Below, piece by piece: positions 1 through 13,202 of a stretch of DNA of 64,000 nucleotides. Under the pieces are notes generated by a model. That model made no database searches. It had not been told where the DNA came from and saw only the letters and a list, made by a program, of their open reading frames with translations. The stretch comes from Eudorina sp. 2006-703-Eu-15. Lineage: Eukaryota > Chlorophyta > Chlorophyceae > Chlamydomonadales > Volvocaceae. Every line of letters begins with the position of its first letter. The first letter of the stretch is position 1. The position numbers and the translations under genes were made by a program. Location of the stretch: positions 87,688-151,687 of the forward strand of contig BDSI01000158.1 in assembly GCA_003117195.1 (NCBI GenBank), given 5' to 3'.

Positions 1-175
1 GAGGACCTGTCAGAGAGGCGGGCCGGGCGGAGGGCGGAGGTCGAAGCAGAGGCGGACTTGGCGGCTGGTCCGGGGTGGGAACAACAAGGTTGGGGCCACA
101 AAGCACCAAGCCAATGGGACGAGATCCCAGTCCATAGATGCAGCGCTTCAGGTGTCCGGGAGAGGCGACCCACTG

Positions 176-245
176 GCACCCACTCCCAACCACTCCCAAC
201 CACTCCCAACCACTCCCAACCACTCAAACCCACTCAAACCCATGA
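176..245. repeat. short tandem repeat, CACTCCCAAC units
   Basis: About six units of a 10-bp repeat based on CACTCCCAAC / CACTCAAACC lie in a row, inside the intron downstream of the last visible exon of the kinase gene. It looks like ordinary intronic low-complexity DNA. Confidence 0.8.
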
Positions 246-486
246 GCACCTGATGGATAGGTACCGCAGAGTCCGGGCGTCATGCGTTGGACTTCATGGA
301 CGTTGCCCACCTTCCTGCACAACCGACCGCGTCGGCTGCGACAGGCCCCGCGCTGTGCCTCGTTGCCCGCTGATGTCAATCACGACAGCGGAAACCGCGA
401 AAAGTCACGGAATGGGTGGTGCCGTAGTTGTCCCGGTGGTCCGCCTCAACCCGCCCCCTCTGGCCCCTCCTCCCCGCCCCTCCCAC

Positions 487-3400
487 CTGCACTATGTTGG
501 GGTGGCCCCCCATGCCCACACTCGCCACCAGCTCTATGGCGTCATGCAGGTGCTTGTTCTCCAGCGCCACGCTGCTCATGCGCCGCAGAGCCCCGTTGGC
601 GCCTTGGTCTCCGGAGCCGGGACCCGGGGCAGACACCTCCGCCTGCGTGGGGAGAGAGGTGTGGCAGCCCGTGGCAGGTAAACAGGCAGGCAGGCAGTGA
701 GGCAGGCAGACGGTAAGACAGGCAAGAGGCAGACAAACCGGGTCATGGGCGGCAGAACGTGAGGGGGAACCGAACCAGGTGGGGTCGCGGGATGACCGAT
801 GGCCGAGATCTTCAGTTTACAAGAGAGGCAGCTGAGGCAGCTCGATGGCCGGGCCGGGACGGACCAGGCACGGCGGGGCCAAGGGGCCGGGCCGGGCGAC
901 ACCGGGTCGCGGCTGATACACCCCCCCCCCTGGCATACACGCCCCACCTCCTGCACCATAATCGCCACCACACGCATACGCACCCGGGCATCCCACAAGG
1001 CGCCGCCCCGCCCCGTCCCCCATGTGGCACTTGCAGATCGCGCACGCCGCTGCAGCACCTCGGAGCCCCCCTCACCTCCTGGATGACCTTGATGGCCACC
1101 TCGGAGCCGTGGTACAGCCCCCGGTACACGACCCCGTAGCCGCCCCGACCGATCTGCGGGAGGGACCAGGGACGGCGCCAGGGAGGGTGGCGAGCCGAGG
1201 TCGGGCCGCATGCTGATGGCGCTGTGGTGAAACTCTGAGTGAGTGCTCCAGGCAAGCGGGGCAGGGCCCCGGGGGAGAGAGGGCGGGGCAGGGCGGGGCG
1301 GGGCAGGCCGACGAGCCCCACCCCGGGTCGGGGTCCCCTTCCCGACGGCCTGTGGGACAGACAGCCCCGTCCGCGGACCGGGCTGCCAGGGGTGTAAGCC
1401 CGGTGCCAGAGCATCCGCGGGATTAGCCTTTAGGTCTTACATTTGGTATCGAGACCAGTGCCGTACCCTTATGTGGTGGATTAAGGTCGGCGGCTCGATC
1501 CCTGGCTCAGCCATTACCGGCCCTTGTGTGGTGGATCAAGGACGGTACGAACCCGTGCTAATCTGGTAAAACCGATATACGGTGGGGTGGCCCAATGCCT
1601 GGCGCCGAGGACGGCTTGCTCCTAAGGGGGGGGAGTGTAAGCCCGGTGCCAGAGCATCCGCGGGATTAGCCTTTAGGTCTTACAAGGGGCTCCAAACAGC
1701 AAATTGGCGCCGCGAGGGCTGGAGCGTCACGCCGACGTCAAGGTCACACCAATACGAAGGCAGCTGCCCCCCGGGAGAGCTGATCCCATCCCCGCCCCCC
1801 GGTCACACGCCGCCCGCCCTGAAGGGCCTCCCTGGGCGACCCCGCTCACGACGTGACAGGTCCCAGTGGCCCCGCTTGGGCCGGGGTCCCCCACTTGGGC
1901 CCCCCCATCTTGTGCCTTGCAAGCACGCATTATTATAGGCCCCCGGCGGAGCGAACGACGCCATCCCCCCTCCCTCCCGAAGGTCCCTGTGGCAAACCGT
2001 GGGCCGCACTGACGGGGGAGCGCACAAGGCCCTCAAGTCACTCACTCAATGGGTAATTGCTTAGTTGTTACCCGTCCCCAAGGCACGCGAGTTGGACTCT
2101 CCCCCCCCCGCCTCCTCGTCCCCGAGCCCCACCCTTGGCCCACCTGCTCCAGGATCCGGATGCTCTCCAGGTCCTGCATCCGGGAGGCGGCCCGGCAGTT
2201 GGCCATCTGCTCCGCCTGCGCCGCCTTGAGCCGGTCGTGCAGGGTTGCGATGAGGGGCGCCAACTTGGACGAGCCTGGGGGAGGGGCCGGGGGGGTTAAA
2301 TTGAAAAAAGAAATAAACCCGATGAACGAACCCGGACACACCCAACATAACGCAGTATACTTACGTGGTGCGGTACCTGCATGGCAATGGAAATACAGAG
2401 ACCGCGCGCGGGCGCGTGGCGGCGCGGCCGCGCGGCCGCCGGTGCAGCAGTAAGCAAGAGCAGGGGCCGGGGGGTATTGGAAATTGGTGGACACTTTGAA
2501 GCTGAGGGGCCGGGGCGGGGCCGGGGGGGGGGGGCTTTGCGTGGCGGGGTACCACAGCGCGACCAGGTAGCCCAAACGCTGGCTGCCAGAGCCGAGGATC
2601 CGGTGAGCAAGGGACAGGACCAGGACCTCCAGCGACCTCGTGGCGGAGTCCATATCGTAGGACGGGATGACCTTCCTCTGACTGGAATCGTAAACGCCAA
2701 AGCGACAGCAACCATCCCCCAGCGCACCCCCCCCCCGCCTTACGCGCACTCCCGCGGTTCCCGAGGCACAGCCCCTCCCCTCTATGTCAAAGACAGCCAA
2801 ACCGCAAAAGAGCACCACAGCATTTCCCGCCCCCCTCCCCCCCCGCCGCCGCCCCTCCGCCCACCTCTCGGGCTGTTGGCGGCCTCCAAGCTGAAGGATG
2901 CCCGTCCCGAGGTGCGGCCGTCCCGAGCACTGACTCCCAGAGCCCCCTTGGAGCGCTCATACAGCCCCATGCTGCCGCTGGCCCCCAGACCGGCTCCGCC
3001 GCCCTCCACCGCCACCTGATTGAGGACACCCGTGCTGACAGCCACCGAGGCCGCCTGCGCGGGAGAGTCGTACGGCGCAGAGGGGAGCAATGACGAGGCG
3101 CCGCCGTTAGCGGCGGCGGCGCCGCCGGGACGGCCGCCGTGCGAGTCGACGGGTGGGACCTGTCCGGCGACGGCTGCGTCGGTTCCGGAGCCGTGCGCAG
3201 GCGCCGTCGTCCCCGCGTTCCCGGAGCGCTGGGCGGCATCGGTGGTGGAGCCGCCGGCCAGACTCCGCACGCTGCGATTGCGCATGGACTCCTGCAGCGG
3301 AGAGCAGGTGAGGGGGGAGCGCGGGGTATAGGAAATCGTGAGGAGCGGGGTCGGGGCCGAGGCGCGGGGCGCGGCGGCGGGGGCGGGGGGGGGATGAGTT

Positions 3401-4144
3401 ATGCAGTGTGAGGAGGTATGAGCTCCACACGGCCATCGCAACGGACACCCGGAGCACTGCCCGCGGGAACCCCAGCCTCTAGGGGTACTGCTACACGGGT
3501 GCCGCCGCCGGGCCGCCGTGCCTTCATCGCGTCCCCAAAAGGAGTTCAGACACCCCAGCTCTGCAGACAACGCTCCCCTACACGATTCGCCGGTAGCTGC
3601 CCGGGCTGCCCGCATCCCCAATCGGCACCTTCCCGGGTCGCCCATTCAGGCCCCGGGTAACTCGGGTTCGTGTGGGGCCCGTGGGATGACGCCTGCGCCC
3701 CTCAGCGCGCAGCTCACAGCCGCTTCACCCCCGCCCCATCACCCCATCGCCCCAAGTTCACATGTGTGTGTGTGTGTGTGTCCACCTAATCGCTGCTCCC
3801 CACCCCACCCCACCGCACCCCAAACCCCTCCCCCCCCCGGTCCCCACCAGCAGCTGATGTCGCAGGTAGCCCCATTCCGCCGCCAGGTCGCCCTCCACCT
3901 TGGCAGCCACACTGGCAGTGAGGGCCTGAGGCGAAGGAGGGACGGGGTGGGTGGGTGGGTGAGAGGCGGGGGGGGGGGTCGTCTGGCGTCGAGCTTGAGG
4001 CGCGGGAGGGGGGAGGCTCTTTGGGGGGAGGGGCCAGTGGATCCAAACCATGCACGGCACGGAGGGCTGGCGCCATGGTGCCTCATAGTTGCGGTTCGCG
4101 GTCCGTTTCAAAGCATCTAAGCATCAAACACAGGACGTCTCCAT

Positions 4145-4177
<33 letters not shown>

Positions 4178-7100
4178 GCAGGAGGTGCGATCGGGTGGGC
4201 CAGGATCAATCGCCCGCCCACCCGCTGCCTGACCCGCTGATGCTTAGGGCAGCAAGTACATACCGCCGCCGTCTCCTATTAACAAATGCTGCTGGTTGAT
4301 AGCCTCTACACGGTTCCTTCCCTCATTCCCATAATATACCTCAAGACCACCGGCATGTTGGGGAATGCAATTCCCACGGCAGCCCTCCTGCCCCAATCGA
4401 CCAACAGGCGGTGCCGCACACCGGTGTACGTCCCCGGCCCCGGCAGCTGCCGGCTGCTCCCAACACCGACCCTGCGCCAGTATCCCCGCGCCCTCCCCTC
4501 ACTACCTCCCGCACCAGCGCCCTCGGCCCCGTCCCCTACCCTGCCGTCTTTCCCCGAAAAGCCACCCCCACCCACCCGCAGCAGCTGCCCCAGCTCCTGC
4601 ACCACCGTCTGCAGCAGCGCCTGCGGCAGTATGGAGTGGTAGGTGGCGTACATCGCCAGGAGCGGCTTGCCGTCGTGGCAGGAGGTGGCCAGCGCAAGAG
4701 ACTGCGCGGGGGCCGCACCCCGGGAGACGGCCAGGTCGCGGGGGTAGACCTTGCTGTCCTGCAGGCGTGTACGGCAGGCAAATAGGGGCTAATGGGTACG
4801 ACATGTACGGAGAATGCGCCCGCTGCGGTTGGATTCTGATAGCAGTGCAGGCGATAAGATGGGTGGTTGAGCCTGGTTGAGTATCGGAGCCTGAGTGTAG
4901 GTGTATCTAGGGTAGACACGGCAAGTTGCGCCACGGTGTTGAAAGCACCGGGTGACAAAGCTGCGGGGGGGGCCGACCTCTGCCCAGCCCACAGAGGCCG
5001 CGCGGGGCTTGATGGGCGGTGCGGGACAGGAGCTCATGCATCGGGGCCTCACACAGGACGGCATCCTGCGCTCTCCCCGAACCAGGAAACCCCCAGACAT
5101 GACAGGACCGCGCACGCACGCGCCGTGTGAGACCGGGGAGGCCCTGTCAGCGAAGCTGGCCGCCCCACACCAAACCCCGTTTTAACCCCTCCAGGATACG
5201 ATCAATCGGTTCTCTCACTGCCTACCTCATATCCCCCCGAATATATCCAACAATGTCCTATATTCCGCCGAGGGCGCGAGGCCCTCTTCGAGCCACTGAT
5301 TTCATCCATCCCCATCGCCGCCGGACGGAGTATTCCTGGTTCTATTGTGCTGAATCACCCTCCCTCCCGCCATCCCACCCAGCGCCCCACGCCCCTCGGC
5401 CCGCGACCCACCCACCTGCACGTAGGCGTTACAGTCCGCGATGCACAGCCCCGTGCCCTGCGCCAGGGCCTCAGACAGCAGCGTGTGCTTGAGCGGCAGC
5501 GAGTGGCCGCGGCACACCGACAGCTGCGAGGGCGGATGGGCGGCGGATGGCGGGTGGGGTGAGGGCAACGATACGACCCGGAGGCCGGTCGGTACAGCTG
5601 GGAAGGGAACGAGGGTGGGAGCTGAAGGGCAGCGCGGGGCCCTGTCCCGGCCTGCAGGCCCGCACTTCGCCGCCGGCGGTCAGACGTCCCAGTCTGACGA
5701 CTGGGGTCATCAGACCAACGGCCGGCTATCTCGCAGACCTCCCCATCGCCCGAGGGTTGCAGCCGCGTGCTTGCTGCCAAGGGATTCGGTACCTCGCCAT
5801 CCTCGGCTGACCAGCCAGCCAGCGGTCAGCCCCTCGTCCCCCTCTTTCAGCCCCCCTGCGCATCACGCGCTGGAGCCCCTTGCCGCGCCCAGTCTGCGTG
5901 CAAGCCCCCACCGCAGCGCGGCATCCTAACCCGCCCGTACCGCAGCACGCCGCGCGCCATCGGGCCCCTCCGCTGCACACCGCTCCGCACCCCCTCTCCT
6001 CACCTGCTCCGGTGAGGGCGCATGCGCCGCGCGGGGGAAGCTGTCCCGGTGGTGTTCTGCGTCGCACCGGATGACGCGGACAGCGACAGGGGGGCGTTGC
6101 TTTGTTCAGGTGGGTGGAACCGACCGAGCGCGCATGCTGGCACCTTCCGGGTGCTGAAAGGAGTCCAGGCGCACTCGACTGACTGCCAGACCAGGTTGGA
6201 TACGGCCGGCATTCGGGCGACAGGCAGGCAAGGGAGAAGGAACACCGGCTAGCGGTTAAGACTTAAGAGTCGCGTCCATGCCCATGTCTGCACCGGTGGT
6301 TTACTCCGTAACAGCCGCGCTGCCCCCGGCCCGCCTTTCATTCCCGCCTGCCCCAGTACGGCTCACCGACGGATGTCCCGACGCCAGCCACGCTGGGGGG
6401 CCTCGAGCCCAGCTGATCCGTGCCGCCCAGGCTGCGCCGCGTGGGGAGGCCGGGTCCCCCGGCGGAGCTGCGCCCGCCCCCCGCGCCCCCCAGCAGCAGT
6501 CCACCCAGCGCTCCCAGCAGGCCCCCGGCCCCGCCCCCGCCCCCAGCAGGCCCCCCGCCTGCGGGCCCCGCCACCGACGTGTCCACCAGGAGCACCTCGC
6601 TGAGCCGCCGCCGCCCCCCGACCTCGGTGGCCGAGGACTGAAACACGGCGGCCGCCGCGATATCCTGATGGCGAACGGTCAACGGATAACGGACAACGGA
6701 TAACTGCTACGATTCAACGAACGAGGGAAGGGTCGATAGGCGCCAATGGCGCATGGACTAACGAGCAGCAGTACAGGATACGGGCACGGGCACGTGAGTT
6801 GGGGGCAAAAGCCAGGGGGCGCCATGATGCTGCTTGATGGACGAGAGGGGGAGATGCTGCATAGGGACTTCCCCTCTGTCCACCGGACCGCCAGTTGGGT
6901 CCCTTGGATCGCCCGGTCGGTCGGGACGGAGGTTCCACCTCGTAATGGTTGCATAGCCGGACCGCACCTCTGCCTAACCCCCACACCTCCCGCCGCGCCT
7001 TGCTTGCCTGTCCCACCCGCCCCTGTCTCTCCCCACCCCCAGGCCGTCCTCACCGGCTGCACGAAGGCCACCCTCGCCTGCGTCTCTATGCGGGTGACGA

Positions 7101-10100
7101 TGACCGCCAGCTCGCTGGTGGCCCCCAGCAGGGTGCGAACCAGCTGGTGGATGGTGGTGGCAGCTGCCATCTCGGACAGGGCCCGGCAGGCCAGGTCCAC
7201 CTGGGCCGGTGGAGAGGGCCACGGGGGTAAGCGGTAAGGCCAAGCGAAGAGGGGGCTACCGCCGCCAGGACGGCGTTCCCGCTCGCGCACATACTGCCCG
7301 GGCCCCCACCCGCCATTGATCTCTGCACCGCCCAACCTGCGGTATTCGGAGGTGTGCGGACAGCATCGCCGCCGTACAGTGCAGCGCCTGAGGGGACCAG
7401 CAGGACGGCCGGCTTGGGCCTGCGTCCGCGGCCGAGTCGCGCAAGGCAGGGCAGGGAAGGGGAGGAAAGGGGAGGAAGGCTGAAGGAAGGGGCGGGAAGG
7501 GGAGGTGGATCGGGCGGTCATCTTGAGCCAGCAGGCGGGCGCCCTGGACTGCCCCACGTTGCCAGCACTTCGTCCGGCGGCGGCAGCAGCGCGACCGCCG
7601 CTAGCCAGCCCCGCCGCTCCGACGGCCCTCCCCGGCAGGGGTCACCGTGACTTAGTACGTCGGAAGTCGCACGGGCTCCACCTCAGCGCTGCCCACAGGG
7701 ATAACACCGCCGAGAGCGGCGTCAGGGTTGGCCTCCAATCGGCAAGACCCTGCCCCGTGGGTCGGTCGCTGCGCCTGAGGCAGCGCACGACTGTCCTGCC
7801 CCGCGGTGCGCAGAATGCAAGGAAGCAAAGCGCGAGGAGCCCAGAGGCGATCTCTGCTGCCACCCGTCCGGTCCTTCAACATCGGCGTGCGCACACCCAC
7901 TACCCGCACCCCAGCTTTTCGAACCGGCCCGCTGCCATGACCTGATTTCGTGCCGTCCCTTTGGCGACACCCAACACGCTACCGCCGCTGAATCCTTGGC
8001 GTCACGCAGCGCTCGTGTGGCCAACGGCACGAGGGGTGGCTGGCGGCACGAGGGGTGGCTTGTGAGCGAAATGCCTGCCGTTCGGGTTCTATTCGGGTCC
8101 TCAGGTACCGACCGCCTCCTCACCGTCTGCTCCCAGGCTGAGCGCTCCCAGCGGCTGCTGCCCCGCGGGGATGACCACCGCCGCGAAATGCCTGCAGGGC
8201 CCGCCTGACCCGCTGACAGCCGCAGACGCTGCACTCACGCCCTCCCCACTCCCGCTCCCGGCTGCTGCCGCCGCTGCCGCCGTTGCCAAGTGGCGCCACT
8301 CCTGCGGCGCCCAGGACGGCAAGCCGCCGCCGCTGCGGTGCTGTCCGCTGGACAAGCCCGCAGCATCCGCGAACAGGAGCTGCCGCCCGCCGGCCTCCCT
8401 CCCACCGGGAGACTGCTTCACGCCAAGGACGCCACCGGAGGGGCAAGGGGCGAGGAGGAGCGCACCCGGGACGGGATCACGATACGCGGTCCATAAGGGC
8501 GGATGGGCTTATCACACTACACACAAGGGCGTTTGCCGGGGAAAGGAGAACCAAAGCTTGAAACCGCCACTGCACGCCAATGCGCCAGCCGCACATGCCT
8601 CTCCACAAGGAGAGTGCGTGGAGCGCACCCATCCACAGTTCCACCCGCCCGATGCTGCGGCGGCGGAATCGCTGCGCCTGGCCCACCGCGGCACCCCCGC
8701 CTGGCTCTTACCACCCTTACCCTCCGTGCGCCGACTGTTCACACAAAGCCACGCCTGGAACATGGTCCCGAGTGCTGCCATCCCGCACGCCGGCATACCA
8801 ACCCCCCGCTCGATACAGCCTCTCAAAGTCTAAGGCTTGAATCCCGGTGTTCCGCCATACCTGAACTTGACCGAAGCCTTGGGTCCCCAGGGCGCACACA
8901 GACCCCCACCGCACCCCACCCCCGGGACCCCCGGGTGTGTCTGGGCAGTTTTCATTCCAACCCTACCCCGGGGGTGTGTCTGGGCAGTTTTCATTCCAAC
9001 CCCACCCCGGGGATGTGTCTGGGCAGTTTTTATTTCAACCCCCACCAACCCCTACACGCGCTCGGCCTCACCGTTTCCGCCAGCAGGGCCGCAGCGGCGC
9101 AGGACGGTGTGCAGCTCGTCGTCCCCGCTGCCAGCGCAGTCGCCGCAGCGGGAGCCGCCTCGCCCGACGGAGTGCTCCCAGCAGCCGCCGCGGAGGCGGC
9201 GCAGCGCGTGGCGGACGCATGCGCCGTCGGGCCGGCCGGGCTCCCCAGCGGCAGTGGCATTCCTATGCTTAGCGGCGGCGCCGGTGGCCCAATGAGCGCC
9301 AGCGGAGACGCATACGATGTGTCGGGAGAGATTAAGAAGATGCTGCGGGGCAGGGGGTTTTGGAAGCCGGGGCCAGGGGGGGGGCAAGGCAGCGTTCACG
9401 TTGAATTCAGCACGGAGCATTTGCTGCGGCCCTCGACGGCGCGTAATGGCCGCGAGCCCATAGTCCACTCCTGTCGCGAAAGCGGAGGCTACAAGACTTG
9501 TTGCGAACACGCCATCACAGAACCGTCGCTGGTGTTTACGCCCGGCGAGGTCGCGGCCTGCGGCCTCGGGAGTCCGCAGCCTTTAGCTGCAACGAGGGCC
9601 CGTGGCGGCCGCGTCGGTGTTGGTCGACGCCGCCGCGCTTCCTGGCCACCCGGGCGGCCGCCGGGCGCTGCGGCCGTCCCACGTCCCCCGCCATCCGCCC
9701 GACACCGCGCATCACGCCGTCTCCCTTTTCGAACTTCCCCGCGGATCAGTGTTCGGCGCTCCGCGCCAAGCGAATCGCGTCGTTACCCCGAACGCCCGAA
9801 GGTCTGTGGGGTGCCGCCGCATGGCCACCTGCCGACCCCACAGCCCGCACTGGGCTTGCCACTCGCGCTTGACCATGCAAGACTGCTGTACGCAGCCATC
9901 TGGAGCGGCCCAGCTTCTGGCCCCATCGCACCATCCCTGGCAGTTTCCCTGGCCGTCTCAAAAGCACCAAATTTCGTGCGGCATGAACCAAGGCCTGGCT
10001 GTACCGTCCGTCAGCCAGCAAGCGCCTGACGGCGACGGACATCATCCTCCACCCCTAGCGGAATGGCGGCCTACATATCAACCACCTACCCACCCACTCA

Positions 10101-10706
10101 CCATGCGTGGCTCGCCGACAGGTGATGTGCCGTGGCTGCCAGCGCCCGCTCCACTTGGTCCCACCTGGGGGTCGGTTGGTGGCGGGGGCGGGGTAATCAA
10201 GAGGGACCAATGGGGGCGGGGACAAAATGCGTCTGTCCATGATGCTGGAGGAGCCGCTGAGTGGACAGCGCCGCGAGGCGCCCTCAACATGGAGCTTAGG
10301 ACCGGGTGCGGGTGCGCGTGCGGGTGCGGGTGCGGATGCGGGTGCGGGCACTCCTGATCATTGTGCCGCTCCAAAGCTGCTGCAACGCAGGCCACAATCG
10401 GGCGACTCAGCAGCCGTGTGGACAGGCTTGAGTCCCGCTGGGAAACCCGCGTGTATGATACATATGGGCTGAGGCAGGTACAGCCCGGTCCGCGTCCGTG
10501 TCGTTCCCCGCCCGGACTCCCGATGTGCTGCACCCCTACAAAGCTATGGTACGGGCCCTCCTCCGGGGGGCCACAGCAGCGTACCATCCGCCGTCCAGGG
10601 CGGTGAGGACGGAGAGCAGCTGGAGCAGCGCCTCCAGAGGACCAAGGGGCTCCGCTGCGGCGGTGACGGAAGCATGGCGCTGCGCGTGCTCCCCAGCACG
10701 ATCACC
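487..10706 (-). CDS. GAF-domain protein kinase (partial; C-terminus off the left edge)
   Basis: A multi-exon minus-strand gene. Exons I can support, in transcription order: ~10706-10575, 9339-9072, 8379-8124, 7200-7054, 6637-6367, 5523-5416, 4758-4576, 3925-3848, 3291-2865, 2781-~2553, 2274-2144, 1153-1076, 642-487. The kinase start is clear: exon 1153-1076 reads IGRGGYGVVYRG then VAIKVIQE (Gly-rich loop and ATP-anchoring Lys), and exon 642-487 carries an alpha-C-like helix ending GGHPNIVQ. Upstream exons look GAF-like: FAAVVIPAGQQPLGALSL (8379-8124) and GTGLCIADCNAYVQ continuing in phase into a 61-codon exon with LALATSCHDGKPLLAMY. Exon 2274-2144 is a charged helical linker (RLKAAQAEQMAN) just before the kinase. 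Phases close for most neighbouring exons but not across 8124/7200, 6367/5523 and 2553/2274, so small exons may be missing. The start codon is not identified. By analogy with algal TKL/Raf-like kinases it is probably a cytosolic Ser/Thr signalling kinase; that subfamily is inferred. Confidence 0.78.
1393..1685. repeat. paired 50-bp direct repeats in a kinase-gene intron (possible SINE or small element)
   Basis: A 50-bp sequence starting GTGTAAGCCCGGTGCC and ending TTTAGGTCTTACA occurs identically at 1393-1442 and 1636-1685, 243 bp apart. Between them is a second, shorter repeat (TGTGGTGGATCAAGGACGG-like) at about 1469 and 1522. GGCTCGATCCC and GGTACGAACCC inside the unit resemble a tRNA B-box, so a tRNA-derived SINE in tandem is possible but unproven. 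No ORF of note. Confidence 0.75.
2302..2401. repeat. 100-bp dispersed repeat, copy 1
   Basis: About 100 bp running from AAAAAAGAAATAAACCCG to GGAAATACAGAGA is found again at 39249-39348 with only about five differences. This copy lies in the kinase-gene intron between exons 2781-2553 and 2274-2144, antisense to that gene. Confidence 0.9.
2475..2504 (+). repeat. intronic shared motif, copy 1 (divergent)
   Basis: GGAAATTGGTGGACACTTTG followed by AAGCTG matches a motif at 40770-40810 and, inverted, at 59065-59107. It is the most divergent of the three copies and lies in the same kinase-gene intron as the 100-bp repeat. Confidence 0.5.
4143..4175. repeat. (CAG)n microsatellite
   Basis: About ten CAG triplets in an intron of the kinase gene (between exons 4758-4576 and 3925-3848). 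Not translated in the exon model. Confidence 0.9.
8936..9047. repeat. 38-bp tandem repeat, three copies
   Basis: Three near-identical units of about 38 bp, each containing GTGTCTGGGCAGTTTTCATT, lie just downstream (in gene sense) of kinase-gene exon 9339-9072, inside an intron. The third copy is slightly diverged (TTTTTATTTCAACC). Confidence 0.9.
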
Positions 10707-12280
10707 CTGTGCATGCAAACACTCACAAGGATAATACAAGGGCAGCGGAGGGGCAACGTGCATATCAGTGACCGTCCGACATGTACGGCGCGGGCTGCGA
10801 CACAACGCGCTGGCATCAGCGGCAGCCGTCCGTTGTCCGTGTAAGAGTGCTAATGGCCATTCAGAACAAGCCAAGAGAGTCTCGCGGGAGGCACGGATTC
10901 GCGTTGTCCGTCCGGGAAACTGGACGGACGGGGGTTTCCCGGATGGACACTATTGACCACCAGACAAAGTGAGCTTGCTCTGATCTTGCGTGCTTCGAAG
11001 TTGGTGGCAACAAAAGACACGGCTACAAATACAAAAGCCCAACAGAAGTTGGACGCTCGAACCCTGATCACACCTTCACTTCCGAAGCCTTGCCGTTTCC
11101 CAAGCTAGCAATACTTTTGACTTGGCCAACCGTTGATGGCTGACGCTGCGCTCCTGCGGCCAGCCCTCCGGCTCCAGGTAAAGTTTTCTCGATAGCAAAA
11201 CCTCCAGCATTATGCCCAGGTAATAAACAACAGAACAACCCCATCTTTAATGCAAGCGACTGCCCCCTTCGCTGTTACTGCGTCCTCGGCAACCGAAACA
11301 GCGTTCAGACTGTGCAGCATGCATAGCTTCAACTAGATTCACGCATCGATACTTTATCGTTGTGCATTCGATTAATGCTCTGTCCTTGTGCACGCACTTC
11401 GTCCACTGACGTGCTCGTCCTCGGTCAGAGTTAGTAATCCGCTCAGTACGCACTGCCTCAGTTCTAGGCGAGAATTTCCTGAACTTTATCTCTTAACAGG
11501 TGAACACGGCAAGCATGTCACGCGGGTATGGTGGGCGACTGTAGTCGGGGGACCTTTGGTCGAACCCTTCTATGTCGACGGCACCCTTCACTTAAAGTTG
11601 TCAAAACTGCTATGGGGAAAACAGGACTTTCGTTGTACGCTCCGGGCCTCTGCTCAGGGCCCTGACGCGCTGCTCTGCTCGAGCAGCTCACATTCACCCA
11701 ACCGCAGTCTTGGAATAAAGCTGAATCGATACGGAGGCTCAGGGTGGAAGAGGTGTTGATTCGTCACATTTGTCCTACGTATGTTCGCAGTTTAGCGCAT
11801 ACCGTGCGCTCGTACCCCCGAGAGGTACATCCCAGGACTGCGGGATGTCTGGGGATTCACACACAGGATACACCTTACCCAGTATCATCACCAATGCTTA
11901 ATTCCTGGGTCTACTTGTATATGTGTGTATGGCGTCGCTCATGAGACACAGGGGCGGAGTCACAGGTCCACACGCATGTCCAGTGCACTGCCGCCCTACA
12001 GCTGCAGTGCAAACATCCACATGTTGCATGCGCCGTTGTGCAGGAGGGCTTGCAGTGCACGCTTACACCATACGGTTGCAGACACGGTATGGGCAGGTAT
12101 GGGCATTTGTGGCCCTTGACGTTGCCCCCTTGCCCTTGACGCGACCGGCCGCCCAGCGAGGAGCTCTCTCGCCCATCGACATAATTTCAAAGATCACCGA
12201 AATCTGTCTGTCACATACCTTCGCATCACAATACGATCTCTGACAGTGACAGTGCCTAGCCGTCGCGACAGTCATTACTA

Positions 12281-12425
12281 TTAGGATGTTACAGCGGACC
12301 CCGCGGGTCATCGGTGACAGCCCCGGCGACAGCCGAGGCTTCCTCACCATACACTGCCTAAATGAACTAACGCCACCATGGCGCTCCGGACAGGCTCCCC
12401 AAGTGCACCGAAACACTCCCCGGGT
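12281..12425 (-). mobile_element. retroelement 3'-end fragment, copy a
   Basis: Begins GGATGTTACAGCGGACCCCG and continues through CGAGGCTTCCTCACCATACA. The same block occurs at 28195-28340, 26391-26470 and 47990-48062. Read on the minus strand it ends GGGGTCCGCTGTAAC, the same terminus as the (CATT)n-tailed copy at 19376-19575, which suggests the 3' end of a non-LTR retrotransposon family. No RT coding is present here. Confidence 0.65.
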
Positions 12426-12949
12426 CCACACTACCAGGGAACCACCCCGTTCCTGAGAACCAACCATGGCAGGGGATAAAGCCCGCTCAGGGGGAGTTAG
12501 CCACCAGGGCGCCCCTATTAGCGAACCACCACCCCCACCAAGGCGGGGTCACTTCTCCAGCGGTGGCCCGTAGTCTTGGAGGGCCACGGGGGCTCGCGAG
12601 TCACCATCAGGGGCCTGCCCGTACGACAGTCATGTAATGTAACCGTTACAAGTTGGAACCGTATCGCGACCAGGTGTTCCAACGGGCCCAGATAGCTCGT
12701 AGGTGTCTCGTCTCATCAACCCCTCCCAAGGACTGCGCACCCATCCGCGGGGGGGTCACGCAGCCATACCAGGCACTACACCAGGTTACCAGCGCGCCAG
12801 GATGGCCTCTCAGTCATGACAGTCGTGACAGTCGGTCGTGACAGTACAATCCCTGACAGTGACAGCGCCTATCGGTCGCTGGTTTTCAACACCTCGAGTG
12901 GGTGCAGCGGTGGGTGCTCCAGTGGTGGTGGTAGCTGGGTAATGGGGTG

Positions 12950-13202
12950 CCTGTGTGGGCGACCTTCCTCGTGCTTGGCTTATCCACTTCTTGGTCCCGC
13001 CCGTTGCTGTGCCTGCCCCGCGGTGCGCCTCTGCTTGCTTAGGGTGTTGTCTGGGTGGGGTTATGGGTTATGGCCCTCTGTGTTTTTTATCCACGGCGTT
13101 GAGGTGTGGATTTGTCTTGCCGCCTTGTCGGTGGGGCCTGCTGGGGCTTTTGCCCTGGTATACGCCGTTAATCCCTTTTCGGGGTCCGCTGTAACGTTAA
13201 TT
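12950..13202 (+). mobile_element. retroelement 3'-end fragment, plus orientation
   Basis: This stretch is homologous, in inverted orientation, to 19376-19575. Shared blocks include GGTGGGGCCTGCTGGGGCTT and the terminus GGGGTCCGCTGTAACGTTAA. Reading frames crossing it (for example a Cys/Gly-rich one from 12816) are by-products of the repeat. Here the tail is TTAATTC rather than a clear (CATT)n run. Confidence 0.7.

Noticed and set aside
9746..10045. 99-codon minus-strand frame as another kinase-gene exon
   Set aside because: Lies between plausible GAF-gene exons, but I could not find matching splice sites or a GAF-like pattern, so it was left out of the exon list.
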